A stretch of 30,746 nt of DNA from Gnetum montanum (lineage: Eukaryota; Streptophyta; Gnetopsida; Gnetales; Gnetaceae). Within the stretch, counting starts at the first letter, position 1; each line of letters opens with the position of its first letter. The stretch covers positions 1 to 30,746 of the forward strand of contig MNCI01022264.1 of assembly GCA_015680685.1 (NCBI GenBank), given 5' to 3'. Made by a program: the position numbers and the translations under genes. The notes beneath the pieces are model-generated. The model saw nothing but the letters and a program-made list of their open reading frames with translations, was not told where the DNA came from and made no database searches. Of the stretch, positions 22,070 through 30,746 are shown one piece after another.

Positions 22070-22640
22070 TTGGTAGAGCTTACGAAGAAAGATGCACCTT
22101 TCGTTTGAACTAAGGAATGTGAAGATGAATTTCAATAGTTAGAAATGAAACTCATAGAAACACCAATCCTATGAGTACTAGACTAGTCCAGACCCTTCCA
22201 CATCATGATGGATGCATCTATGCCTTGGGAGTGGTGCTCATGCAAACGAATGATAATAAATGCCCATATGACATCCACTACATAAGCCAAAGTATTATGG
22301 GAGCACATTTAAGTTACACCACCATGGAGAAAGAATTAAAGGTAGTGATGTATGCTCTTGAAAAGTTTAGGCACTATGTGCTTGGCTTCAAAGTATTTGT
22401 GCACATGGACTATAGTGCAATCCACTTCCTCATGAACAAGCCAATGGTGAGCCCTCATGTCATATAGTGGTTTGTGATCCTATAGGAGTTCAATCTCACA
22501 ATGGTAGATTGAAAAGGAATTGAGAATATGATTGTTGACAACCTCTCTCACATAATATGGGATAATAAAGAGGAGGAAAGCCTACTCTCTGATCAGTTTC
22601 TAGATAAACTTCTCTTTACAAGAGTAATAAATGAATAGAT
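22070..22640 (+). pseudogene. Element 2 RNase H, broken
   Basis: FHIMMDAS (about 22197-22220) keeps the first catalytic Asp; a frame change then leads to YALGVVLMQTND. The second part reads HYISQSIMGAHLSYTTMEKE then LKVVMYALEKFRHYVLGFKV (about 22280-22395), with the catalytic Glu in MEKE and the next Asp in HMDYSAIHFL. The end near 22530-22555 (DNLSHI) corresponds to the usual V-A-D-x-L-S. The order after RT and before integrase is normal. Confidence 0.82.
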
Positions 22641-22649
22641 GGCTGCCAA

Positions 22650-23940
22650 AACAACATGATATAATAGCATCCTCACCTATCTTCTCACTCTGAAGATCCC
22701 ACAAGATCTTGACTTCAAAAAGAAGCAACAATTTCTTCATTAGGCTAAATAATTCATGGAAATCAATGCACACCTTTACAAGGTGTGTGTAGATGGCCTA
22801 ATTCGTTGGTGTGTCCCTGACGAAGATCAATTGCACATTTTCCAAGATTCTCATGAAGGGCCTTGTGGAGGCCACTAGGTAGGGAGATGCACAAGCATAA
22901 AAATCTTGATGGTAGGATACTATTGGCCTACAATCTTTAGGGATGCCCATCAATTTATTCAATCTTGTAAACATTGTCAACAAGACAGGGGGATGACCAC
23001 TCACATGAAAGGTCCTCAACAGTAGATTGAACCACTAGAACTTTTTGACATATGGTGCATTGAGTTCATGGGTCCTATCACATGCATGTCCAATGGAAAG
23101 GCATACATTATCATAATAGTCAACTACTATAAAAATGAGTATAAGTAGTAGCCGTTATTGATTGTACATTGTCCACTACTGCTAGATTTATACAATAAAA
23201 TATTGTAAATAGGTTTGGGGTGCCACATTGACTAATTTTTGACAATGGAACTTATTTCATAGGTGCCACTTTTAGAAATTTAATGCACTGCTTCGGGGTA
23301 GAACATAAATTAACAACACCCTACCACCCCCAAGCCAACGGTCAAATAGAGGTGACTAACTAGGAGATCACAAAGATACTAACACACACCATTAGCAAAT
23401 ATAGGAAAGATGGGATTTCAAAACTCAACAATGTCCTTTGGGCTTATCATTCAACTTGGAAACTTCTTATTGGCTTCTTTTCTTATGAGTTAGTGTATAG
23501 AAAACTTTCAACACTTCCAATCTAGTCTAAGCTTCATAGACTCTTAACAGCCTATGATCTAAATCTTAACCTAAGTCTAGCACAAAAAAAAAGATTAATC
23601 AACCTAAATGTGCTAGATGAAAATTGATTAATGGTCTTATCTTTGAATGAGGCGCACAAGGAATTTAGCAAGCAACATCATTACCTTAGAACATGAAAGC
23701 TAAAAATCCAACCAAGAGATAAGGTCTTCTACTGGAACCCCACACATGTACCTTAGAAGGTAAAATTTTAAACATTGTGGAAGGGACCTTATATAATTGA
23801 TCAAAACTTTCCCTGTGAAGCCATGTTGATCTATAAACTTGAAAGCTTGAATAAAAAGTAGTTGATCAACATCCAACAAGTAAAACCTTTCTTTGAACCA
23901 AGATAGGCTAGTGCAACTACCACCTCTATGAATGGATAGC
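22650..23940 (+). pseudogene. Element 2 integrase, broken
   Basis: The N-terminal zinc domain keeps all its ligands: DSHEGPCGGH and later SCKHCQQDRG (about 22845-22990), with KILMVGYYWPTIFRDAHQF between. In the core, the first Asp is Glu (CIEFMGPIT, near 23058), the second is kept (FDNGTYFIGATF, near 23240) and the Glu is kept (GQIEVTN, near 23343). The C-terminal part gives LSLNEAHKEFSKQHH, KVFYWNPTHVP and WKGPYIID (23640-23800), ending near 23937. No chromodomain is seen. It has a single copy of the stretch that is duplicated in element 1. Confidence 0.85.
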
Positions 23941-24371
23941 TATGTTCCATTTTTTGGATCTCATTCTTCCAAATCAATCATGGGGTAGATGGCCATTCAT
24001 GCTAATAATCCATATGACTTCTTAGGTTTTCTACTTTTTTTTTCCACATTTTTGATTTTATAAGTAATTTATTTTACAAATTTTTGATTTTTAGATTTTT
24101 TTAAATTTTAAACCATTATTAGTACTTTTGAACCTTTCTTGATTATTTTACATTTTCTTATATATTTTACTTTGTTTTGTTTTGTTCAAGTATGATATTT
24201 CCTCATTTTTGCTAATAATATTGCTTCATTACTATAGGACATAATGTTGCTATTGTTGTTTACTAATGATGGTTTGTGCTTAATGTTGTGATTGTTGATA
24301 TCTAGTTTCTATTTTTGAATTTTGATGTATGATGAATTTGACATGGTTTATTTTTCATGGAATAGGTAGTG
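23941..24371 (+). other. T-rich non-coding stretch after pol (element 2)
   Basis: Runs of T dominate 24020-24200, as at 11415-11560 in element 1. The stretch ends in TTTTTCATGGAATAG just before the short conserved frame, which has the look of a splice acceptor. No donor has been assigned. Confidence 0.45.
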
Positions 24372-24674
24372 AGTCCATGTCATCTGCCCATCAAATGAAC
24401 TCTATGATTTTCCTTGTTCTGGAAATTTGAGGTCCCTTCCATTAAAGAAACTTTTAATCAATTGGTAACCTTTATAGTTTTAGAATTAGGAAGGATTCAA
24501 AGGTTTGTAAAGTGTATGACTTCAAGGGGACTCAATACTCTTTGTACTCTTCAACTTGCTTTATTGCTTGAGGGTTTTTCAAGGACTTCTTACTATTCCA
24601 TTCCAACCACTGATAGGAAGTCAAATAAAGTCTTTGCATGGTGTGGTTCCCACCCAAAAAATTTAAAAAAATGA
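24372..24674 (+). pseudogene. Short conserved frame between pol and ORF3 (element 2 copy)
   Basis: From 24414 the frame is open for 86 codons, starting at a TTG rather than an ATG, with a TGA just upstream. It includes KFEVPSIKETFNQLVTF, MTSRGLNTLCTLQLALLLEG and NKVFAWCGSHPKN. The element 1 copy (11700-12005) keeps parts of the same amino-acid pattern despite stops, which suggests that it was once translated. I do not recognise the family. It may be part of a larger protein whose start has been lost, or the start of an earlier form of ORF3. Confidence 0.4.
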
Positions 24675-25620
24675 AAATGAAAAAAATGAATAATGGGAAT
24701 TCAAAGAACACCTCTTAGACACAATAAATGAATAATTCATTGCAAATTCAAAAAGAAAAAAAAAAGAATAATGCAAATTCAAAGCACATCCCTTAGACAA
24801 ATAAACAGTCTAGAAGCACTGATTATGAGACTAGAAAGACATGCACCTATGCTTGAAGGTCCCCTATAACTAAGGCCCTCTTTGACTTCCTACATTTCTC
24901 TTTACTTCTCCTTATGGAATGGTGGTTGTTTTGTGGAAGTGCTCTCATGTCTCAAGTGGGTGGATTGGTTGTAGGGTGGTAATTAAAAGTCACTAGAAGT
25001 AAATGGTTTTGGTCTAGGTTGAGGATGGATCTTCTCAAGTCATTTTAAGCACAAACTCCACAAAGGACTTCTTATGATCTTAATTCGGAATTCCATTCCA
25101 CCGTCTCTATTCTTCATCCATGATGCCATAACTCATCTCACTACTAGGTTCCATGTTATGCTCTATGTCTTTGTTTGATGTGTTTGAATTCTTAAATAGA
25201 TTCTTTTTGGTTGGTCCTTAACATTTCATGACTATTAAATCATCTATGGGGCCCATGGACTCCTTGGTTGAGGTTATGCGAGGGTAATAAGGGCATGAGC
25301 CTACTATGGGAAGGATCCACTTGCATAGCTCTTTGCTTGATTAGTTAAGTTTCCTTACCTTTGACATTGCTACAATCCTATCTTTTGCATATTCCATTGT
25401 GTATTCTACTCAGCACTTCTTAACTTTTTATTTCATTCATCCACTAAATCATTTTTAATGTTTCTCCATTTTTCCAAATTTATGAGCTTCAACACCCTCT
25501 TCTCATGTTTTCATGCTGTTCTTAGCCTTTTGAGCTTTCATTTGATCATAATTTCATTCAAAATATCTTTGTATTTTTCAAGTTTGACCAAAGTCAATGG
25601 TTATCTACATGGTCAAATGC
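24675..25620 (+). other. Non-coding spacer of element 2 before the internal promoter
   Basis: It starts with A-rich low-complexity sequence (24660-24780) and then ordinary AT-rich DNA with no supported frame. An open stretch at 25458-25688 runs into the U3-like repeats and looks accidental. Confidence 0.45.
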
Positions 25621-25628
25621 TACATCAT

Positions 25629-25715
25629 CATGGCCTCAACAATGTAGCCTCCCTTGTCAATGAGGCCCTGTTAACTAAGCCTCATTGATGCATCACAAAA
25701 ATTCTATATATACCA
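25629..25715 (+). promoter_or_regulatory. Internal U3-like promoter: 14-bp repeats plus TATA box upstream of ORF3
   Basis: CATCATCATGGCCT, then CAACAATGTAGCCT, then units ending GAGGCCCT and TAAGCCT, then CATTGATGCATCAC, are followed by a TATATATA box at 25705-25712. This closely resembles U3 of LTR-C (29219-29342), where GGCCTCACCAATGTAGCCTC matches GGCCTCAACAATGTAGCCTC at 19 of 20 bases and a TATA box also follows. It lies about 450 bp upstream of the ORF3 ATG. It may be an internal promoter, or a remnant of LTR sequence. Confidence 0.6.
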
Positions 25716-25859
25716 TCATGCACTAAGAAATTTTTTGTCATTTGTTCATAATACATGGGGAGGTTTTGTAATTTTTTAGAGCCCAAAACCTTCTAGAGCC
25801 CTTAACTTTCCAACCATTTATCCAAATCACTATGTTCTTTGACCCTGCACTAAATAGAG

Positions 25860-26159
25860 GTAAGCTCTTTATCATGGGGTTGCAAACCTTAAGGTTTTTT
25901 ATGAAACTTTTTCTAATTCCTCCAAAGGGTTAATAACCTTAACAACATATAAACATCAACTTTTTTTTATAGTTAACCCTTCCAACAACCTTTGGGATGG
26001 TTTATTAATGATAATATATAAGTAAAATAATAGTTGGAGTAATTAAATAAGTCATAATCACAACTTACCCAAAGTGTAACTATCCTTAAGAGATAAAGGT
26101 ATCCCAATTGCTTCATGTTACACAATGATTACTAACCCATGGCCTCATTATGATTATAG
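25860..26159 (+). other. Predicted 300-bp intron in the leader of ORF3
   Basis: The donor reads AGAG then GTAAGC (GT at 25860-25861). The branch-site sequence TACTAAC is at 26130-26136, and the acceptor AG is at 26158-26159, directly before the ATG at 26160. The branch-to-acceptor distance of about 23 bases is normal. The intron is AT-rich, as plant introns are. Exon 1 would run from about 25740, some 30 bp after the TATA box, to 25859. Confidence 0.6.
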
Positions 26160-29047
26160 ATGGCACCGAAATAGAAATGCTTACAAGAAGGAGAATCCTC
26201 TCAACTAGGGGATAAACAACCCAGAGCTAGAAGGGGCCAACAAGAACAAGCTCAAAAACCATTGAAGGAAACCCATGCAATGGGACCTCTTCATGAGGAG
26301 CTCGAAGTGGAATTTGTCTAATAGATTCCAGAAGAAGAAGTGCCCATAGAATAATCATAGTGAGGAGAAGTTCCTAGACCCACACCAAGGCTTCAGATCA
26401 CTTTGACTCAAGCCTACCATAACATCATCAGGTCCTTAGAAATATAATGATAAGTTCTTCATGAGATTAACTTTGGGGAATTCCTAGAGAAAGCTCCAGT
26501 AGATGTCAAAACTCAACTACAAACCTCTCCTATGTGGCCAATCATCACATACAGTAGGGAATGGTACATAGGAGAGACATATCTCTTTTGGAGAAATCGA
26601 AGGCTAGGGTCCACAATCAAGATCAAGGACATTTAGGTGTCCTACTTGGTCGAAGCTATCATGTAGGCACTAGGGTTCCCTAACACTAGAACACAATTGG
26701 TGGAAGTATTAACAAAAGGTGATCCTAAGGTTAAGAAGAAGTGGACTCAGTGATGCTATGGGGTTGACTGTAAGGAGTACGACATGCTCACATCGGCATA
26801 GCACATCTATTTCAAAATCATAGCCTATCATCTCAATCCAATGATGAGGCCCAACAAGGTGACGACCTTCTATGCTCGAGCATGTGTCACTCTAAGCAAA
26901 ACATTTCTCGTCAACCTTCCATAATTTCTCTACTTAGAGATTGAGAAGCATTTCAAAGAAAACAAACATGGAAAGAAAACCTTGCACTTATCATGCCTCA
27001 TCTAAAAACTCTGCAAAAGTGTAGGAATCATTTACTAGTCCAATGATACAATCAAACATACTCCTTTCACCTCATGGTTTGAAATTATGAAAGAAAAGAC
27101 ACCAATGATAACTCAAGTAGAGAAGTAGCTACCACCACCACCACTCAAGAAACAACATCGAAAGCCCACGTAGCCATTGAGAACTTACAAAAAACCTAAG
27201 AATAGCTCTTCAGTGAGTAAGAGAAATGTGCAGAAATGAGTGGTGTGGACCCATCTGCATACTGACTAGTAATGAGTCACCTTAATGAGGTGGCTTAAAC
27301 AATTAGCTAGATGGAGAGGGGTGGAGCAATTTTCTCTACCAAATGAATGTAAATACCCATAAGATTAGATCCCAACACTTGAGAGGTAACAAGGTGTCAT
27401 TATCTCAATACCATTTATTCCTAGAAATCTCTAGGAATGCCTCCACCTTATTGGTATGTTTGGAGGAAGGCAAAGGGGCAACTTTCTTGGTGATGCAACA
27501 CTAAGGGCAGGAGACAATGGCTGAAGTTATTGCTGACCATGTAGCTAAAGCATTCAATGCACCTACAATGTTTGTACTAGATGTATATGCACTTCAAGAC
27601 ATGCAAATGTTTGCAAGCATGATCTGCAAAAAGTTAAATGTAGTCTAGCATGAAGAGTTTCTAGAATGACTGGTGGGAACTATGTAACCAATTTTGGATA
27701 TCTTCAATTTTTCATAAAACATCATCATAATCTAGTTAGAGTTGCTAGACATAAGGGGCAAGTGCATCATTCCAAAGGGGTAACTCAAAATGGCTTAAGC
27801 ACAAAATCAATGCTTGGCCATGGAGGTTGCCAGACTACATGCCTACCTTGTTGATCCTACAATTCTTAGCCCAAGAAAAATAAGAGATGAAGCTTTCCAA
27901 TGGCTTTAGGAACAATTTAGAAAGGCTGAGGAGGAGGTAGTAATGGCCATCTTTAACCAATCCATAGTTGGAGCAAAAACATACTCAATTTAGAAGGACT
28001 TGGCTCAAAAGCACTAGGAGAATGAAACTCTAATCACACAAAATCATCGCCTACATAATGTTAATGCCTAGAAGGAATAAATGCAAGAATATATTCATCA
28101 ATAGTAAGAGAATCTTGCTAGGGTGAACACTAAATTGAGGAGATTGACTATAAAGAATTGAAATCTATTAATGGAGGAAGTTTGGACCTTGCACCAAAAG
28201 ATTACCATCGAAATTGCCACCTAGAAAAATGAAGCCTTGAAGTTTGAAAAAGTGAAGAATAACTATAGAGACCAAGTTAGCCTACAAAAATAAGTTAATA
28301 AGAAACACATCCAAATGCTGAAGGCAAAAATAAATGAAGCCCTTCAGTAATTCCAATTGGGAAGAGAGGTTTGGTAGCCCATCATTGATGGGATTGATGG
28401 CTATAGCAAAGCAAAGATCCACCTAAAGGAGTTGAAAATAGAAGAGATATAAAATTATATTTGGATGGCCATGGCCAGATTTGGAGAAATAACTGGCTAG
28501 CTCGTATTTGTTATACAAGGAAAAGTTTAAGCACCATAAATACACCAAGTAGAAATTTTTGACTACAAACTCTAAAGTCAAAGTTCTTAGAGCATAGTTT
28601 ACCAATCAACGATCAACAGCTGAGAACCTAGCCAAATGGATGAATGACTACCATGAGCTAAAGGACATAGTTAAGGCATTTGGCATTGAATGTAAATAGT
28701 TTGCTACTTGGTTCATCAATGTAAAGGAGTTGTTTCTAGTAGTTCCATGTCCTTGGGACGTGCCCATTCTGACCCACATTGATAAAGCTGCATGGATAGT
28801 GTACAATCCTAGAAGTAAGGAGGAGAAAATAAAAGCATGTTTGAACACTTTCCACCTTTTTCCTAAAGTTGCAGTAGTAGCAAGATAGCTACAATTGTCT
28901 CAATTGCTACCCATGCATGAAGATGGTGAAGGTCCCTCAGAACCTCAAGAGCTACCATTACCTAGGATTATTTGATCATCTCCAGCAGACTTCATGGCAC
29001 CAAGGAATGTGCTATCCAATTTTGAAGAGCCATGTCATGATGTTTAA
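26160..29047 (+). pseudogene. ORF3 of element 2: long frame after pol, plant-transposon-protein-like, with coiled-coil C-terminal half
   Basis: The frame opens at ATG 26160 and can be followed for about 960 codons. It stays in one frame to about 27435, shifts once there and once more near 28490, and closes with TAA at 29045-29047. Nearly every internal stop is one transition from Gln, Arg or Trp. The N-terminal half reads WPIITYSREWYIGETYLFW and later LTKGDPKVKKKW, HLNPMMRPNKV and LHLSCLI, a layout that resembles the putative plant transposon protein domain (PF20167) found with Athila-like elements. A Pro run, LPPPPL, comes at about 27127-27144. The C-terminal half is rich in Glu, Lys, Gln and Leu, likely coiled coil (about 27940-28450), and includes NYRDQVSLQK and MLKAKINEAL. 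Beyond the final stop the same frame would encode a hydrophobic run, FCILIATIFYSVLI. Position matches the env-like gene of Athila, but I see no convincing envelope features. Confidence 0.65.
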
Positions 29048-29185
29048 TTTTGTATCTTGATTGCCACCATTTTTTATAGTGTGTTGATTCATACACAAGG
29101 ACACTCCATTTTTGTCAAGTCAGTTAATAATTCCATATCTTTTCAATTTTGTAAAATAAACTTGAGGATGAGTTCTCATTTAGTC

Positions 29186-29192
29186 ATGGGGG
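29186..29192 (+). other. Polypurine tract of element 2
   Basis: ATGGGGG lies two bases before the TGATGAG start of LTR-C. A purine tract in this place primes plus-strand DNA synthesis. It is short, and upstream bases have probably decayed. Confidence 0.6.
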
Positions 29193-29194
29193 TA

Positions 29195-30111
29195 TGATGA
29201 GTCATAGTTTAGTTGGTTGCATTGATGAGGCCTCACCAATGTAGCCTCATGGACTAGGTCTTGTTAATGAGGCCTAGTTGACACATCATATCATTCATCA
29301 ACATGGCCCTATCAACATAGTGTTTGTATCTAGCTATAAATACACACCTACTAGCCACATTTATGGTAATAGATATTTTTTTAGTAGTGAAGCTCTTACA
29401 GTTTGTTTATTTGAGAGTTAGAAGTTTTCTCTCGAGTGCCCATAACAAGAGTCATTAAGTGCATGGATCTTTATTTGAACATTATTGTATCTGAGCATGA
29501 TAGTGTGTGCAACAATAAAGATGAGCTTTTTAATAAGCCTTGTAGCACTCTAGATAGATTACATATTTTATTTATGCATTTAATGTTTTTAATTATTCAT
29601 TAAATATTTTTCAGTAATTAAGTTAATAAAGTAATTAATCCAAATAGATTAAACACATAAGTATGACCACTTCAAGTGTAACATGTATTTTCTTGGTAAT
29701 CCCAACAACATTATTGCTTGGTATGCCTAGTAGCATAGTGCTTGGTCACCCAATAGTAGATACATGGGTTCAGGACGTGTATAGAAAGTGGGACTAGATG
29801 CTTATGTTAGAACTAGTTAGACACTAGTTAATTAGTTAAATTAAATTAAATAATCCAATTACTTTATTTTACTTTAAGCATCAAAATTGTAAAAATAAAA
29901 AATGATAAAAATTAGATGCCTCAATTACACTTAGCCATACCAATGTACATCACAAGTGTATTTGGGAAGACAATGATTAACCTTAAGGTAAGATTCACTT
30001 CCTAGAAGACTAGTGCATCAAAAACTACAAAGTCCTCCAAATTCGACCAGATAGCATGTGAATGCTTTTTGATTTGTATGGTTGGGCCTAAGGGTACCTC
30101 ACTGCTCATCA
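29195..30111 (+). repeat. 3' LTR of element 2 (LTR-C)
   Basis: At 917 bp it is the most complete LTR of the window, starting TGATGAG and ending CTCATCA. U3 has 14-bp units from about 29219: four successive units end GGCCT, AGCCT, GGTCT and GGCCT at exact 14-bp steps. A TATA box lies at 29334-29342 and AATAAA at 29514-29519. A triplicated unit with CTTGGT and GCCTAGTAGC lies at 29688-29758. Confidence 0.92.
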
Positions 30112-30298
30112 AAGAGCTTGTTGTTGATTCCTTTAAAGAGGAGATGCCTTTGGAATTAGGAACTCCTATTTTAAATCTTGAACCTTCAAGCTTTGATAAA
30201 TTTGGACAGTCACATGTTGAAGATCAAGTTGAACTAAAGATGAATGGGAGAATCCATGAAGAGGTAAGTGTGGAAATTCCCTTCTTGATGGTAGTAAT
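30112..30298 (+). pseudogene. Element 4 sequence resumed after element 2
   Basis: It starts with the probable target duplicate AAGAG. The frame is open through this piece (ELVVDSFKEEMPLELGTPIL and later VEDQVELKMNGRIHEEV) and is rich in acidic residues. The codon use and AT content resemble the piece before the insertion at 16800-16871. I do not recognise a domain. The open frame continues past 30298 only by running into the CpG-rich block, so its end there is accidental. Confidence 0.5.
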
Positions 30299-30746
30299 TG
30301 TAACGACAGAAAATGTCGGCAACTGGAAAATACCGACCGAGTTTCTGGCGTACACAGTTTTAGCCACGGATCCACGCGAGGGCTATGCTGGAGAAAGCAA
30401 ATCCGTGGCACCCTGAATGGTCTTGTCGATCAGACAGGGACTTACGGGTCAGTAAAATAATGCAAAGTGTGTAAAAAGAGAGCGATCTGGTTCGAGGAGT
30501 CGTAAAACGAGGGGAAAACGATGTAGACAGATTGCAACGGTGATAATGCTAAACACGATGAAAGAAGGCTAACATAAGAGAAGCATGTAGCTTCAAGATC
30601 TGCACTTTGACTTAAAATGTGTATCTTGTATAAGAAATTACACTTGGGGAATCCCCAATTACAGGATATGAAACAAGCACAAAACAANAGTGTAATTTCT
30701 TATACAAGATACACATTTTAAGTCAAAGTGCAGATCTTGAAGCTAC
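30299..30746. mobile_element. Start of a probable young insertion, CpG-rich, incomplete at the window edge
   Basis: From TGTAACGACAG at 30299 the base composition changes sharply. About 18 CpG sites occur in the next 250 bp, while the rest of the window has very few. TG at the start, and a small CGACA/TGTCG hairpin at 30304-30318, would fit the first bases of an LTR. No coding domain is visible. The family is unknown. Confidence 0.5.
30587..30746. repeat. 58-bp perfect inverted repeat with an N at the junction
   Basis: The left arm 30587-30644 and the right arm 30689-30746 are exact reverse complements, with an N at 30688 just before the right arm. The right arm reaches the window end, so the true length may be greater. 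The layout is the same as at 3732-3976, and a misplaced or flipped contig end is the likeliest cause. Confidence 0.8.

Larger units (their letters stand above)
16872..30111 (+). mobile_element. Element 2: full-length Athila/Tat-like Ty3/Gypsy retrotransposon with ORF3
   Basis: Its 13.2 kb run from LTR-B to LTR-C in the same orientation. In order it holds a primer site, gag, protease, RT, RNase H, integrase, a short conserved frame, an internal U3-like promoter, an intron, ORF3 and a purine tract. Flanking 5-mers CAGAG (16867-16871) and AAGAG (30112-30116) fit a worn target-site duplication. LTR-B and LTR-C differ by roughly 15% over their last 236 bp by hand count, plus an 80-bp deletion in LTR-B, so the insertion is old. 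All reading frames are broken by stops and a few frameshifts. The tRNA-Asp primer, FMDDF motif and extra ORF after pol fit the Athila/Tat group; the exact lineage needs a tree. Confidence 0.88.

Noticed and set aside
23941-24371. Intron ending at the GAATAG before the short frame
   Set aside because: The T-rich tract and AG look like an acceptor, but I could not find a matching donor with confidence.
25458-25688. 76-codon open frame before ORF3
   Set aside because: It runs through the U3-like 14-bp repeats and has no counterpart elsewhere in the window.
29045-29090. Hydrophobic segment after ORF3 as an envelope-like membrane anchor
   Set aside because: It lies beyond a stop that may be the natural end of ORF3, is only 14 residues long and has no supporting features.
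30166-30687. Two minus-strand frames of 81 codons each
   Set aside because: They cross the junction with, or lie inside, the CpG-rich block and contain no recognisable domain. One overlaps the fold-back near the N.

Overview
The window looks like intergenic DNA from a plant with a large, repeat-filled nuclear genome. A gymnosperm such as a conifer is my best guess, based on old, heavily decayed, nested LTR retrotransposons, AT-rich and CpG-poor DNA, and no host gene. I found no intact cellular gene, tRNA, rRNA or CRISPR array. Almost all the coding signal is broken Ty3/Gypsy retrotransposon sequence, much of it split by stop codons that are one C-to-T (or G-to-A) step from Gln, Arg or Trp codons.

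Layout: 1-795 is featureless. 796-2370 is a diverged tandem array with a period of about 190 bp, marked by a recurring near-palindrome. 2570-2778 holds short tandem repeats. 2914-3836 is a minus-strand fragment of a Gypsy protease region, followed by a 105-bp inverted repeat bounded by single Ns that looks like an assembly error. Element 1 (plus strand, 4002 to about 12005) has a 5' LTR, a tRNA-Asp-type primer site, gag, protease, RT, RNase H and integrase, and is cut off before its 3' end. Element 3 (minus strand, about 12020-14817) is a separate Gypsy fragment with an LTR, a tRNA-Met-type primer site, gag with a zinc knuckle, and protease. Element 4 (plus strand, 15099-16871) is a related gag remnant. 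It is interrupted by element 2 and appears to resume at 30112-30298. Element 2 (plus strand, 16872-30111, 13.2 kb) is a full-length relative of element 1 with both LTRs and a near-matching 5-bp target duplication. The last 450 bp (30299-30746) are CpG-rich and probably belong to a much younger insertion.

Elements 1 and 2 resemble the Athila/Tat side of Ty3/Gypsy: tRNA-Asp primer site, FMDDF reverse transcriptase motif, pol without a chromodomain, and a long extra reading frame (ORF3) after pol in element 2. The most notable feature is upstream of ORF3. A second copy of the LTR's U3-type 14-bp repeats, with its own TATA box, is followed by a well-formed intron (GTAAGC donor, TACTAAC branch site, AG acceptor directly before the ORF3 ATG). 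This suggests that ORF3 was expressed from its own internal promoter as a spliced transcript. All motif matches were made by eye and no database search was run.
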